DNA from: Steinernema hermaphroditum
Lineage: Eukaryota > Nematoda > Chromadorea > Rhabditida > Steinernematidae
Direction of reading: 5' to 3'
Length of the DNA: 64,000 nucleotides
NCBI GenBank assembly: GCA_030435675.1
Contig: CM059621.1
Span: 17,795,241 to 17,859,240, forward strand
Made by a program: the position numbers and the translations under genes. Of this stretch, positions 33,952 to 47,400 are shown in pieces. Position 1 is the stretch's first letter; each line of letters begins with the position of its first letter. The notes below the pieces were generated by a model. The model worked only from the letters and a program-made list of their open reading frames with translations. It made no database searches and was not told the DNA's origin.

Positions 33952-36066
33952 TTGGAGCAGGAGGGTCAGATGCAGAGCTTTTGGTATGAGCGGGGGCCCT
34001 GCTGTCTCGAATTGAAAGTTTTGCAGGAAACTAAGATAGTCCACAGTAAACCCAACGGGAATAGGCGCGTTCGATCAGGCTCGTGCAGTTGTACAAGATT
34101 CAATCATAAAAATGCTATGGTACTTTGGAGCAGGAGGGTCAGATGCAGAGCTTTTGGTATGAGCAGGGGCCCTGCTGTCTCGAATTGAAAGTTTTGCAGG
34201 AAACTAAGATAGTCCACAGTAATCCCAACGGGAGTAGGCGCGTTCGATCAGGCTCGTGCAGTTCTACAAGATCCAATCATAAAAAAATGATATGGTACTT
34301 TGGAGCAGGAGGGTCAGATGCAGAGCTTTTGGTATGAGCAAGGGCCCTGCTGTCTCGAATTGAAAGTTTTGCAGGAAACTAAGATAGTCCACAGTAAACC
34401 CAACGGGAGTAGGCGCGTTCGATCAGGCTCGTGCAGTTCTACAAGATCCAATCATAAAAATGCTATGGTACTTTGGAGCAGGAGGGTCAGATGCAGAGCT
34501 TTTGGTATGAACAAGGGCTCTACTGTCTCGAATTGAAAGTTTTGCAGGAAACTAAGATAGTCCACAGTAAATCCAACGGGAATAGGCGCGTTCGATCAGG
34601 CTCGTGCAGTTCTACAAGATCCAATCATAAAAATGCTATGGTACTTTGGAGCAGGAGGGTCAGATGCAGAGCTTTTGGTATGAGCAGGGGCCCTGCTGTC
34701 TCGAATTGAAAGTTTTGCAGGAAACTAAGATAGTCCACAGTAAACCCAACGGGAGTAGGCGCGTTCGATCAGGCTCGTGCAGTTCTACAAGATCCAATCA
34801 TAAAAATGCTATGGTACTTTGGAGCAGGAGGGTCAGATGCAGAGCTTTTGGTATGAGCGGGGGCCCTGCTGTCTCGAATTGAAAGTTTTGCAGGAAACTA
34901 AGATAGTCCACAGTAAATCCAACGGGAATAGGCGCGTTCGATCAGGCTCGTGCAGTTCTACAACATCCAATCATAAAAATGCTATGGTACTTTGGAGCAG
35001 GAGGGTCAGATGCAGAGCTTTTGGTATGAGCGGGGGCCCTGCTGTCTCGAATTGAAAGTTTTGCAGGAAACTAAGATAGTCCACAGTAAACCCAACGGGA
35101 GTAGGCGCGTTCGATCAGGCTCGTGCAGTTCTACAACATCCAATCATAAAAATGCTATGGTACTTTGGAGCAGGAGGGTCAGATGCAGAGCTTTTGGTAT
35201 GAGCGAGGGCCCTGCTGTCTCGAATTGAAAGTTTTGCAGGAAACTAAGATAGTCCACAGTAAATCCAACGGGAGTAGGCGCGTTCGATCAGGCTCGTGCA
35301 GTTCTACAAGATCCAATCATAAAAATGCTATGGTACTTTGGAGCAGGAGGGTCAGATGCAGAGCTTTTGGTATGAGCGGGGGCCCTGCTGTCTCGAGTTG
35401 AAAGTTTTGCAGGAAACTAAGATAGTCCACAGTAAATCCAGCGGGAATAGGCGCGTTCGATCAGGCTCGTGCAGTTCTACAAGATCCAATCATAAAAATG
35501 CTATGGTACTTTGGAGCAGGAGGGTCAGATGCAGAGCTTTTGGTATGAGCAAGGGCCCTGCTGTCTCGAATTGAAAGTTTTGCAGGAAACTAAGATAGTC
35601 CACAGTAATCCCAACGGGAATAGGCGCGTTCGATCAGGCTCGTGCAGTTCTACAAGATCCAATCATAAAAATGCTATGGTACTTTGGAGCAGGAGGGTCA
35701 GATGCAGAGCTTTTGGTATGAGCTGGGGCCCTGCTGTCTCGAATTGAAAGTTTTGCAGGAAACTAAGATAGTCCACAGTAAATCCAACGGGAGTAGGCGC
35801 GTTCGATCAGGCTCGTGCAGTTCTACAAGATCCAATCATAAAAATGCTATGGTACTTTGGAGCAGGAGGGTCAGATGCAGAGCTTTTGGTATGAGCAGGG
35901 GCCCTGCTGTCTCGAATTGAAAGTTTTGCAGGAAACTAAGATAGTCCACAGTAAACCCAGCGGGAGTAGGCGCGTTCGATCAGGCTCGTGCAGTTGAACA
36001 AGATCCAATCATAAAAATGCTATGGTACTTTGGAGCAGGAGGGTCAGATGCAGAGCTTTTGGTATG

Positions 36067-36080
36067 AGCAGGGCCCTGCT
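36067..36080. repeat. Perfect 14-bp palindrome
   Basis: Same AGCAGGGCCCTGCT form, in subarray 5. Confidence 0.9.
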
Positions 36081-38314
36081 GTCTCGAATTGAAAGTTTTG
36101 CAGGAAACTAAGATAGTCCACAGTAAATCCAGCGGGAGTAGGCGCGTTCGATCAGGCTCGTGCAGTTCTACAAGATCCAATCATAAAAATGCTATGGTAC
36201 TTTGGAGCAGGAGGGTCAGATGCAGAGCTTTTGGTATGAGCGGGGGCCCTGCTGTCTCGAATTGAAAGTTTTGCAGGAAACTAAGATAGTCCACAGTAAA
36301 TCCAGCGGGAGTAGGCGCGTTCGATCAGGCTCGTGCAGTTCTACAAGATCCAATCATAAAAATGCTATGGTACTTTGGAGCAGGAGGGTCAGATGCAGAG
36401 CTTTTGGTATGAGCGGGGGCCCTGCTGTCTCGAATTGAAAGTTTTGCAGGAAACTAAGATAGTCCACAGTAAATCCAACGGGAGTAGGCGCGTTCGATCA
36501 GGCTCGTGCAGTTCTACAAGATCCAATCATAAAAATGCTATGGTACTTTGGAGCAGGAGGGTCAGATGCAGAGCTTTTGGTATGAGCAGGGGCCCTGCTG
36601 TCTCGAATTGAAAGTTTTGCAGGAAACTAAGATAGTCCACAGTAAATCCAGCGGGAGTAGGCGCGTTCGATCAGGCTCGTGCAGTTCTACAAGATCCAAT
36701 CATAAAAATGCTATGGTACTTTGGAGCAGGAGGGTCAGATGCAGAGCTTTTGGTATGAGCAAGGGCCCTGCTGTCTCGAATTGAAAGTTTTGCAGGAAAC
36801 TAAGATAGTCCACAGTAAATCCAACGGGAATAGGCGCGTTCGATCAGGCTCGTGCAGTTCTACAAGATCCAATCATAAAAATGCTATGGTACTTTGGAGC
36901 AGGAGGGTCAGATGCAGAGCTTTTGGTATGAGCGGGGGCCCTGCTGTCTCGAATTGAAAGTTTTGCAGGAAACTAAGATAGTCCACAGTAATCCCAGCGG
37001 GAGTAGGCGCGTTCGATCAGGCTCGTGCAGTTCTACAAGATCCAATCATAAAAATGCTATGGTACTTTGGAGCAGGAGGGTCAGATGCAGAGCTTTTGGT
37101 ATGAGCGGGGGCCCTGCTGTCTCGAATTGAAAGTTTTGCAGGAAACTAAGATAGTCCACAGTAAATCCAGCGGGAGTAGGCGCGTTCGATCAGGCTCGTG
37201 CAGTTCTACAAGATCCAATCATAAAAATGCTATGGTACTTTGGAGCAGGAGGGTCAGATGCAGAGCTTTTGGTATGAGCAAGGGCCCTGCTGTCTCGAAT
37301 TGAAAGTTTTGCAGGAAACTAAGATAGTCCACAGTAAATCCAACGGGAGTAGGCGCGTTCGATCAGGCTCGTGCAGTTCTACAAGATCCAATCATAAAAA
37401 TGCTATGGTACTTTGGAGCAGGAGGGTCAGATGCAGAGCTTTTGGTATGAGCGGGGGCCCTGCTGTCTCGAATTGAAAGTTTTGCAGGAAACTAAGATAG
37501 TCCACAGTAAATCCAACGGGAGTAGGCGCGTTCGATCAGGCTCGTGCAGTTCTACAAGATCCAATCATAAAAATGCTATGGTACTTTGGAGCAGGAGGGT
37601 CAGATGCAGAGCTTTTGGTATGAGCTGGGGCCCTGCTGTCTCGAATTGAAAGTTTTGCAGGAAACTAAGATAGTCCACAGTAATCCCAACGGGAGTAGGC
37701 GCGTTCGATCAGGCTCGTGCAGTTCTACAAGATCCAATCATAAAAATGCTATGGTACTTTGGAGCAGGAGGGTCAGATGCAGAGCTTTTGGTATGAGCGG
37801 GGGCCCTGCTGTCTCGAATTGAAAGTTTTGCAGGAAACTAAGATAGTCCACAGTAAATCCAGCGGGAGTAGGCGCGTTCGATCAGGCTCGTGCAGTTCTA
37901 CAAGATCCAATCATAAAAATGCTATGGTACTTTGGAGCAGGAGGGTCAGATGCAGAGCTTTTGGTATGAGCGAGGGCCCTGCTGTCTCGAATTGAAAGTT
38001 TTGCAGGAAACTAAGATAGTCCACAGTAATCCCAACGGGAGTAGGCGCGTTCGATCAGGCTCGTGCAGTTCTACAAGATCCAATCATAAAAATGCTATGG
38101 TACTTTGGAGCAGGAGGGTCAGATGCAGAGCTTTTGGTATGAGCGGGGGCCCTGCTGTCTCGAATTGAAAGTTTTGCAGGAAACTAAGATAGTCCACAGT
38201 AAATCCAACGGGAGTAGGCGCGTTCGATCAGGCTCGTGCAGTTGTACAAGATCCAATCATAAAAATGCTATGGTACTTTGGAGCAGGAGGGTCAGATGCA
38301 GAGCTTTTGGTATG

Positions 38315-38328
38315 AGCAGGGCCCTGCT
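38315..38328. repeat. Perfect 14-bp palindrome
   Basis: Same AGCAGGGCCCTGCT form, in subarray 5. Confidence 0.9.
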
Positions 38329-40352
38329 GTCTCGAATTGAAAGTTTTGCAGGAAACTAAGATAGTCCACAGTAAATCCAGCGGGAGTAGGCGCGTTCGAT
38401 CAGGCTCGTGCAGTTCTACAAGATCCAATCATAAAAATGCTATGGTACTTTGGAGCAGGAGGGTCAGATGCAGAGCTTTTGGTATGAGCAAGGGCCCTGC
38501 TGTCTCGAATTGAAAGTTTTGCAGGAAACTAAGATAGTCCACAGTAATCCCAACGGGAGTAGGCGCGTTCGATCAGGCTCGTGCAGTTCTACAAGATCCA
38601 ATCATAAAAATGCTATGGTACTTTGGAGCAGGAGGGTCAGATGCAGAGCTTTTGGTATGAGCAAGGGCCCTGCTGTCTCGAATTGAAAGTTTTGCAGGAA
38701 ACTAAGATAGTCCACAGTAAATCCAGCGGGAGTAGGCGCGTTCGATCAGGCTCGTGCAGTTCTACAAGATCCAATCATAAAAATGCTATGGTACTTTGGA
38801 GCAGGAGGGTCAGATGCAGAGCTTTTGGTATGAGCGGGGGCCCTGCTGTCTCGAATTGAAAGTTTTGCAGGAAACTAAGATAGTCCACAGTAAACCCAAC
38901 GGGAGTAGGCGCGTTCGATCAGGCTCGTGCAGTTCTACAAGATCCAATCATAAAAATGCTATGGTACTTTGGAGCAGGAGGGTCAGATGCAGAGCTTTTG
39001 GTATGAGCAGGGGCCCTGCTGTCTCGAATTGAAAGTTTTGCAGGAAACTAAGATAGTCCACAGTAAATCCAGCGGGAGTAGGCGCGTTCGATCAGGCTCG
39101 TGCAGTTCTACAAGATCCAATCATAAAAATGCTATGGTACTTTGGAGCAGGAGGGTCAGATGCAGAGCTTTTGGTATGAGCGAGGGCCCTGCTGTCTCGA
39201 ATTGAAAGTTTTGCAGGAAACTAAGATAGTCCACAGTAATTCCAACGGGAGTAGGCGCGTTCGATCAGGCTCGTGCAGTTCTACAAGATCCAATCATAAA
39301 AATGCTATGGTACTTTGGAGCAGGAGGGTCAGATGCAGAGCTTTTGGTATGAGCGGGGGCCCTGCTGTCTCGAATTGAAAGTTTTGCAGGAAACTAAGAT
39401 AGTCCACAGTAATTCCAGCGGGAGTAGGCGCGTTCGATCAGGCTCGTGCAGTTCTACAAGATCCAATCATAAAAATGCTATGGTACTTTGGAGCAGGAGG
39501 GTCAGATGCAGAGCTTTTGGTATGAGCAGGGGCCCTGCTGTCTCGAATTGAAAGTTTTGCAGGAAACTAAGATAGTCCACAGTAAATCCAACGGGAATAG
39601 GCGCGTTCGATCAGGCTCGTGCAGTTCTACAAGATCCAATCATAAAAATGCTATGGTACTTTGGAGCAGGAGGGTCAGATGCAGAGCTTTTGGTATGAGC
39701 GGGGGCCCTGCTGTCTCGAATTGAAAGTTTTGCAGGAAACTAAGATAGTCCACAGTAAATCCAGCGGGAGTAGGCGCGTTCGATCAGGCTCGTGCAGTTC
39801 TACAAGATCCAATCATAAAAATGCTATGGTACTTTGGAGCAGGAGGGTCAGATGCAGAGCTTTTGGTATGAGCAGGGGCCCTGCTGTCTCGAATTGAAAG
39901 TTTTGCAGGAAACTAAGATAGTCCACAGTAATCCCAACGGGAGTAGGCGCGTTCGATCAGGCTCGTGCAGTTCTACAAGATCCAATCATAAAAATGCTAT
40001 GGTACTTTGGAGCAGGAGGGTCAGATGCAGAGCTTTTGGTATGAGCGGGGGCCCTGCTGTCTCGAATTGAAAGTTTTGCAGGAAACTAAGATAGTCCACA
40101 GTAAATCCAGCGGGAGTAGGCGCGTTCGATCAGGCTCGTGCAGTTCTACAAGATTCAATCATAAAAATGCTATGGTACTTTGGAGCAGGAGGGTCAGATG
40201 CAGAGCTTTTGGTATGAGCGGGGGCCCTGCTGTCTCGAATTGAAAGTTTTGCAGGAAACTAAGATAGTCCACAGTAATTCCAGCGGGAATAGGCGCGTTC
40301 GATCAGGCTCGTGCAGTTCTACAAGATCCAATCATAAAAATGCTATGGTACT

Positions 40353-43300
40353 TTGGAGCAGGAGGGTCAGATGCAGAGCTTTTGGTATGAGCGGGGGCCC
40401 TGCTGTCTCGAATTGAAAGTTTTGCAGGAAACTAAGATAGTCCACAGTAATCCCAACGGGAATAGGCGCGTTTGATCAGGCTCGTGCAGTTCTACAAGAT
40501 TCAATCATAAAAATGCTATGGTACTTTGGAGCAGGAGGGTCAGATGCAGAGCTTTTGGTATGAGCGGGGGCCCTGCTGTCTCGAATTGAAAGTTTTGCAG
40601 GAAACTAAGGTAGTCCACAGTAAATCCAGCGGGAGTAGGCGCGTTCGATCAGGCTCGTGCAGTAGTACAAGATTCAATCATAAAAATGCTATGGTACTTT
40701 GGAGCAGGAGGGTCAGATGCAGAGCTTTTGGTATGAGCGGGGGCCCTGCTGTCTCGAATTGAAAGTTTTGCAGGAAACTAAGATAGTCCACAGTAATTCC
40801 AGCGGGAGTAGGCGCGTTCGATCAGGCTCGTGCAGTTCTACAAGATCCAATCATAAAAATGCTATGGTACTTTGGAGCAGGAGGGTCAGATGCAGAGCTT
40901 TTGGTATGAGCGGGGGCCCTGCTGTCTCGAATTGAAAGTTTTGCAGGAAACTAAGATAGTCCACAGTAATTCCAGCGGGAATAGGCGCGTTCGATCAGGC
41001 TCGTGCAGTTCTACAAGATCCAATCATAAAAATGCTATGGTACTTTGGAGCAGGAGGGTCAGATGCAGAGCTTTTGGTATGAGCGGGGGCCCTGCTGTCT
41101 CGAATTGAAAGTTTTGCAGGAAACTAAGATAGTCCACAGTAAATCCAGCGGGAGTAGGCGCGTTCGATCAGGCTCGTGCAGTTCTACAAGATCCAATCAT
41201 AAAAATGCTATGGTACTTTGGAGCAGGAGGGTCAGATGCAGAGCTTTTGGTATGAGCAAGGGCCCTGCTGTCTCGAATTGAAAGTTTTGCAGGAAACTAA
41301 GATAGTCCACAGTAATCCCAACGGGAATAGGCGCGTTTGATCAGGCTCGTGCAGTTCTACAAGATCCAATCATAAAAATGATATGGTACTTTGGAGCAGG
41401 AGGGTCAGATGCAGAGCTTTTGGTATGAGCGGGGGCCCTGCTGTCTCGAATTGAAAGTTTTGCAGGAAACTAAGATAGTCCACAGTAAATCCAGCGGGAG
41501 TAGGCGCGTTCGATCAGGCTCGTGCAGTTCTACAAGATCCAATCATAAAAATGCTATGGTACTTTGGAGCAGGAGGGTCAGATGCAGAGCTTTTGGTATG
41601 AGCGGGGGCCCTGCTGTCTCGAATTGAAAGTTTTGCAGGAAACTAAGATAGTCCACAGTAAATCCAGCGGGAGTAGGCGCGTTCGATCAGGCTCGTGCAG
41701 TTCTACAAGATCCAATCATAAAAATGCTATGGTACTTTGGAGCAGGAGGGTCAGATGCAGAGCTTTTGGTATGAGCAAGGGCCCTGCTGTCTCGAATTGA
41801 AAGTTTTGCAGGAAACTAAGATAGTCCACAGTAATCCCAACGGGAATAGGCGCGTTTGATCAGGCTCGTGCAGTTCTACAAGATCCAATCATAAAAATGC
41901 TATGGTACTTTGGAGCAGGAGGGTCAGATGCAGAGCTTTTGGTATGAGCGGGGGCCCTGCTGTCTCGAATTGAAAGTTTTGCAGGAAACTAAGATAGTCC
42001 ACAGTAAATCCAGCGGGAGTAGGCGCGTTCGATCAGGCTCGTGCAGTTCTACAAGATCCAATCATAAAAATGCTATGGTACTTTGGAGCAGGAGGGTCAG
42101 ATGCAGAGCTTTTGGTATGAGCAGGGGCCCTGCTGTCTCGAATTGAAAGTTTTGCAGGAAACTAAGATAGTCCACAGTAAATCCAGCGGGAGTAGGCGCG
42201 TTCGATCAGGCTCGTGCAGTTCTACAAGATCCAATCATAAAAATGCTATGGTACTTTGGAGCAGGAGGGTCAGATGCAGAGCTTTTGGTATGAGCGGGGG
42301 CCCTGCTGTCTCGAATTGAAAGTTTTGCAGGAAACTAAGATAGTCCACAGTAAATCCAGCGGGAGTAGGCGCGTTCGATCAGGCTCGTGCAGTTCTACAA
42401 GATCCAATCATAAAAATGCTATGGTACTTTGGAGCAGGAGGGTCAGATGCAGAGCTTTTGGTATGAGCGAGGGCCCTGCTGTCTCGAATTGAAAGTTTTG
42501 CAGGAAACTAAGATAGTCCACAGTAAATCCAGCGGGAGTAGGCGCGTTCGATCAGGCTCGTGCAGTTCTACAAGATCCAATCATAAAAATGCTATGGTAC
42601 TTTGGAGCAGGAGGGTCAGATGCAGAGCTTTTGGTATGAGCAGGGGCCCTGCTGTCTCGAATTGAAAGTTTTGCAGGAAACTAAGATAGTCCACAGTAAT
42701 CCCAACGGGAATAGGCGCGTTTGATCAGGCTCGTGCAGTTCTACAAGATCCAATCATAAAAATGCTATGGTACTTTGGAGCAGGAGGGTCAGATGCAGAG
42801 CTTTTGGTATGAGCGGGGGCCCTGCTGTCTCGAATTGAAAGTTTTGCAGGAAACTAAGATAGTCCACAGTAATCCCAGCGGGAGTAGGCGCGTTCGATCA
42901 GGCTCGTGCAGTTGTACAAGATTCAATCATAAAAATGCTATGGTACTTTGGAGCAGGAGGGTCAGATGCAGAGCTTTTGGTATGAGCGGGGGCCCTGCTG
43001 TCTCGAATTGAAAGTTTTGCAGGAAACTAAGATAGTCCACAGTAAATCCAGCGGGAGTAGGCGCGTTCGATCAGGCTCGTGCAGTTCTACAAGATCCAAT
43101 CATAAAAATGCTATGGTACTTTGGAGCAGGAGGGTCAGATGCAGAGCTTTTGGTATGAGCAAGGGCCCTGCTGTCTCGAATTGAAAGTTTTGCAGGAAAC
43201 TAAGGTAGTCCACAGTAAATCCAGCGGGAGTAGGCGCGTTCGATCAGGCTCGTGCAGTAGTACAAGATTCAATCATAAAAATGCTATGGTACTTTGGAGC

Positions 43301-43963
43301 AGGAGGGTCAGATGCAGAGCTTTTGGTATGAGCAAGGGCCCTGCTGTCTCGAATTGAAAGTTTTGCAGGAAACTAAGATAGTCCACAGTAATCCCAGCGG
43401 GAGTAGGCGCGTTCGATCAGGCTCGTGCAGTTGTACAAGATCCAATCATAAAAATGCTATGGTACTTTGGAGCAGGAGGGTCAGATGCAGAGCTTTTGGT
43501 ATGAGCGGGGGCCCTGCTGTCTCGAATTGAAAGTTTTGCAGGAAACTAAGATAGTCCACAGTAAATCCAGCGGGAGTAGGCGCGTTCGATCAGGCTCGTG
43601 CAGTTCTACAAGATCCAATCATAAAAATGCTATGGTACTTTGGAGCAGGAGGGTCAGATGCAGAGCTTTTGGTATGAGCGGGGGCCCTGCTGTCTCGAAT
43701 TGAAAGTTTTGCAGGAAACTAAGATAGTCCACAGTAATCCCAACGGGAATAGGCGCGTTTGATCAGGCTCGTGCAGTTCTACAAGATCCAATCATAAAAA
43801 TGATATGGTACTTTGGAGCAGGAGGGTCAGATGCAGAGCTTTTGGTATGAGCGGGGGCCCTGCTGTCTCGAATTGAAAGTTTTGCAGGAAACTAAGATAG
43901 TCCACAGTAAATCCAGCGGGAGTAGGCGCGTTCGATCAGGCTCGTGCAGTAGTACAAGATTCA
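40353..43963 (+). repeat. Subarray 6: TTTGAT-delimited higher-order units of 5, 3, 5 and 6 monomers
   Basis: Monomers carrying gggaat plus 'cgcgtttgatc' recur near 40471, 41336, 41855, 42720 and 43760. The monomers that follow them start at 40526, 41391, 41910, 42775 and 43813, spaced 865, 519, 865 and 1038 bp, or exactly 5, 3, 5 and 6 monomers. Between markers nearly all copies have 'gtaaatccagcgggagta' or gtaattcc. A distinctive monomer with 'aaggtagtcc' and 'agtagtacaagattc' occurs at 40526 and 43121. I infer a variable-length higher-order repeat. The array runs into a gap. Confidence 0.85.
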
Positions 43964-44463
43964 NNNNNNNNNNNNNNNNNNNNNNNNNNNNNNNNNNNNN
44001 NNNNNNNNNNNNNNNNNNNNNNNNNNNNNNNNNNNNNNNNNNNNNNNNNNNNNNNNNNNNNNNNNNNNNNNNNNNNNNNNNNNNNNNNNNNNNNNNNNNN
44101 NNNNNNNNNNNNNNNNNNNNNNNNNNNNNNNNNNNNNNNNNNNNNNNNNNNNNNNNNNNNNNNNNNNNNNNNNNNNNNNNNNNNNNNNNNNNNNNNNNNN
44201 NNNNNNNNNNNNNNNNNNNNNNNNNNNNNNNNNNNNNNNNNNNNNNNNNNNNNNNNNNNNNNNNNNNNNNNNNNNNNNNNNNNNNNNNNNNNNNNNNNNN
44301 NNNNNNNNNNNNNNNNNNNNNNNNNNNNNNNNNNNNNNNNNNNNNNNNNNNNNNNNNNNNNNNNNNNNNNNNNNNNNNNNNNNNNNNNNNNNNNNNNNNN
44401 NNNNNNNNNNNNNNNNNNNNNNNNNNNNNNNNNNNNNNNNNNNNNNNNNNNNNNNNNNNNNNN
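43964..44463. other. Assembly gap, 500 N
   Basis: Exactly 500 N. The unit before the gap starts at 43813. The first unit after it, counted back from the TTG at 44574, would start at 44401. The distance between those starts is 588 bp, which is 69 bp more than three monomers, so the placeholder breaks the 173-bp register. Diagnostic variants also change across the gap, from 'agcgggagta' to 'aacatcc' and gtagtccc forms. Confidence 0.98.
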
Positions 44464-47400
44464 AAAGTTTTGCAGGAAACTAAGATAGTCCACAGTAATC
44501 CCAACGGGAGTAGGCGCGTTCGATCAGGCTCGTGCAGTTCTACAACATCCAATCATAAAAATGCTATGGTACTTTGGAGCAGGAGGGTCAGATGCAGAGC
44601 TTTTGGTATGAGCAAGGGCCCTGCTGTCTCGAATTGAAAGTTTTGCAGGAAACTAAGATAGTCCACAGTAATCCCAACGGGAGTAGGCGCGTTCGATCAG
44701 GCTCGTGCAGTTCTACAAGATCCAATCATAAAAATGCTATGGTACTTTGGAGCAGGAGGGTCAGATGCAGAGCTTTTGGTATGAGCAAGGGCCCTGCTGT
44801 CTCGAATTGAAAGTTTTGCAGGAAACTAAGATAGTCCACAGTAGTCCCAACGGGAGTAGGCGCGTTCGATCAGGCTCGTGCAGTTCTACAACATCCAATC
44901 ATAAAAATGCTATGGTACTTTGGAGCAGGAGGGTCAGATGCAGAGCTTTTGGTATGAGCAAGGGCCCTGCTGTCTCGAATTGAAAGTTTTGCAGGAAACT
45001 AAGATAGTCCACAGTAATCCCAACGGGAGTAGGCGCGTTCGATCAGGCTCGTGCAGTTCTACAAGATCCAATCATAAAAATGCTATGGTACTTTGGAGCA
45101 GGAGGGTCAGATGCAGAGCTCTTGGTATGAGCAAGGGCCCTGCTGTCTCGAATTGAAAGTTTTGCAGGAAACTAAGATAGTCCACAGTAATCCCAACGGG
45201 AATAGGCGCGTTCGATCAGGCTCGTGCAGTTGTACAAGATTCAATCATAAAAATGCTATGGTACTTTGGAGCAGGAGGGTCAGATGCAGAGCTTTTGGTA
45301 TGAGCAAGGGCCCTGCTGTCTCGAATTGAAAGTTTTGCAGGAAACTAAGATAGTCCACAGTAATCCCAACGGGAGTAGGCGCGTTCGATCAGGCTCGTGC
45401 AGTTCTACAAGATCCAATCATAAAAATGCTATGGTACTTTGGAGCAGGAGGGTCAGATGCAGAGCTTTTGGTATGAGCAAGGGCCCTGCTGTCTCGAATT
45501 GAAAGTTTTGCAGGAAACTAAGATAGTCCACAGTAATCCCAACGGGAGTAGGCGCGTTCGATCAGGCTCGTGCAGTTCTACAAGATCCAATCATAAAAAT
45601 GCTATGGTACTTTGGAGCAGGAGGGTCAGATGCAGAGCTTTTGGTATGAGCAAGGGCCCTGCTGTCTCGAATTGAAAGTTTTGCAGGAAACTAAGATAGT
45701 CCACAGTAATCCCAACGGGAATAGGCGCGTTCGATCAGGCTCGTGCAGTTCAACAAGATCCAATCATAAAAATGCTATGGTACTTTGGAGCAGGAGGGTC
45801 AGATGCAGAGCTCTTGGTATGAGCAAGGGCCCTGCTGTCTCGAATTGAAAGTTTTGCAGGAAACTAAGATAGTCCACAGTAATCCCAACGGGAATAGGCG
45901 CGTTCGATCAGGCTCGTGCAGTTCTACAAGATCCAATCATAAAAATGCTATGGTACTTTGGAGCAGGAGGGTCAGATGCAGAGCTTTTGGTATGAGCAGG
46001 GCCCTGCTGTCTCGAATTGAAAGTTTTGCAGGAAACTAAGATAGTCCACAGTAATCCCAACGGGAATAGGCGCGTTCGATCAGGCTCGTGCAGTTCTACA
46101 AGATTCAATCATAAAAATGCTATGGTACTTTGGAGCAGGAGGGTCAGATGCAGAGCTCTTGGTATGAGCAAGGGCCCTGCTGTCTCGAATTGAAAGTTTT
46201 GCAGGAAACTAAGATAGTCCACAGTAATCCCAACGGGAATAGGCGCGTTCGATCAGGCTCGTGCAGTTCTACAAGATCCAATCATAAAAATGCTATGGTA
46301 CTTTGGAGCAGGAGGGTCAGATGCAGAGCTTTTGGTATGAGCAAGGGCCCTGCTGTCTCGAATTGAAAGTTTTGCAGGAAACTAAGATAGTCCACAGTAA
46401 TCCCAACGGGAGTAGGCGCGTTCGATCAGGCTCGTGCAGTTCTACAACATCCAATCATAAAAATGCTATGGTACTTTGGAGCAGGAGGGTCAGATGCAGA
46501 GCTTTTGGTATGAGCAAGGGCCCTGCTGTCTCGAATTGAAAGTTTTGCAGGAAACTAAGATAGTCCACAGTAATCCCAACGGGAGTAGGCGCGTTCGATC
46601 AGGCTCGTGCAGTTCTACAACATCCAATCATAAAAATGCTATGGTACTTTGGAGCAGGAGGGTCAGATGCAGAGCTTTTGGTATGAGCAAGGGCCCTGCT
46701 GTCTCGAATTGAAAGTTTTGCAGGAAACTAAGATAGTCCACAGTAATCCCAACGGGAATAGGCGCGTTCGATCAGGCTCGTGCAGTTCTACAAGATCCAA
46801 TCATAAAAATGCTATGGTACTTTGGAGCAGGAGGGTCAGATGCAGAGCTCTTGGTATGAGCAAGGGCCCTGCTGTCTCGAATTGAAAGTTTTGCAGGAAA
46901 CTAAGATAGTCCACAGTAATCCCAACGGGAATAGGCGCGTTCGATCAGGCTCGTGCAGTTCTACAAGATCCAATCATAAAAATGCTATGGTACTTTGGAG
47001 CAGGAGGGTCAGATGCAGAGCTCTTGGTATGAGCAAGGGCCCTGCTGTCTCGAATTGAAAGTTTTGCAGGAAACTAAGATAGTCCACAGTAATCCCAACG
47101 GGAATAGGCGCGTTCGATCAGGCTCGTGCAGTTCTACAAGATCCAATCATAAAAATGCTATGGTACTTTGGAGCAGGAGGGTCAGATGCAGAGCTTTTGG
47201 TATGAGCAAGGGCCCTGCTGTCTCGAATTGAAAGTTTTGCAGGAAACTAAGATAGTCCACAGTAATCCCAACGGGAGTAGGCGCGTTCGATCAGGCTCGT
47301 GCAGTTCTACAAGATCCAATCATAAAAATGCTATGGTACTTTGGAGCAGGAGGGTCAGATGCAGAGCTCTTGGTATGAGCAAGGGCCCTGCTGTCTCGAA

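Larger units (their letters stand above)
33952..40352 (+). repeat. Subarray 5: homogenised B block with agcggg variant
   Basis: About 37 monomers, mostly exactly 173 bp. The 96-110 window shifts gradually along the block from 'gtaaacccaac' to 'gtaaatccaac' to 'gtaaatccagc'. The G run before GGCCC appears as caaggg, cggggg, cagggg, cgaggg and ctgggg. The 14-bp palindrome-forming shortening is seen at 36067 and 38315. TTCGAT is intact. An insertion of two A in 'cataaaaaaatg' occurs near 34283. Confidence 0.87.

Noticed and set aside
43813..44637. Long open frames spanning the second run of N
   Set aside because: Same reason: the open frame is made of N.
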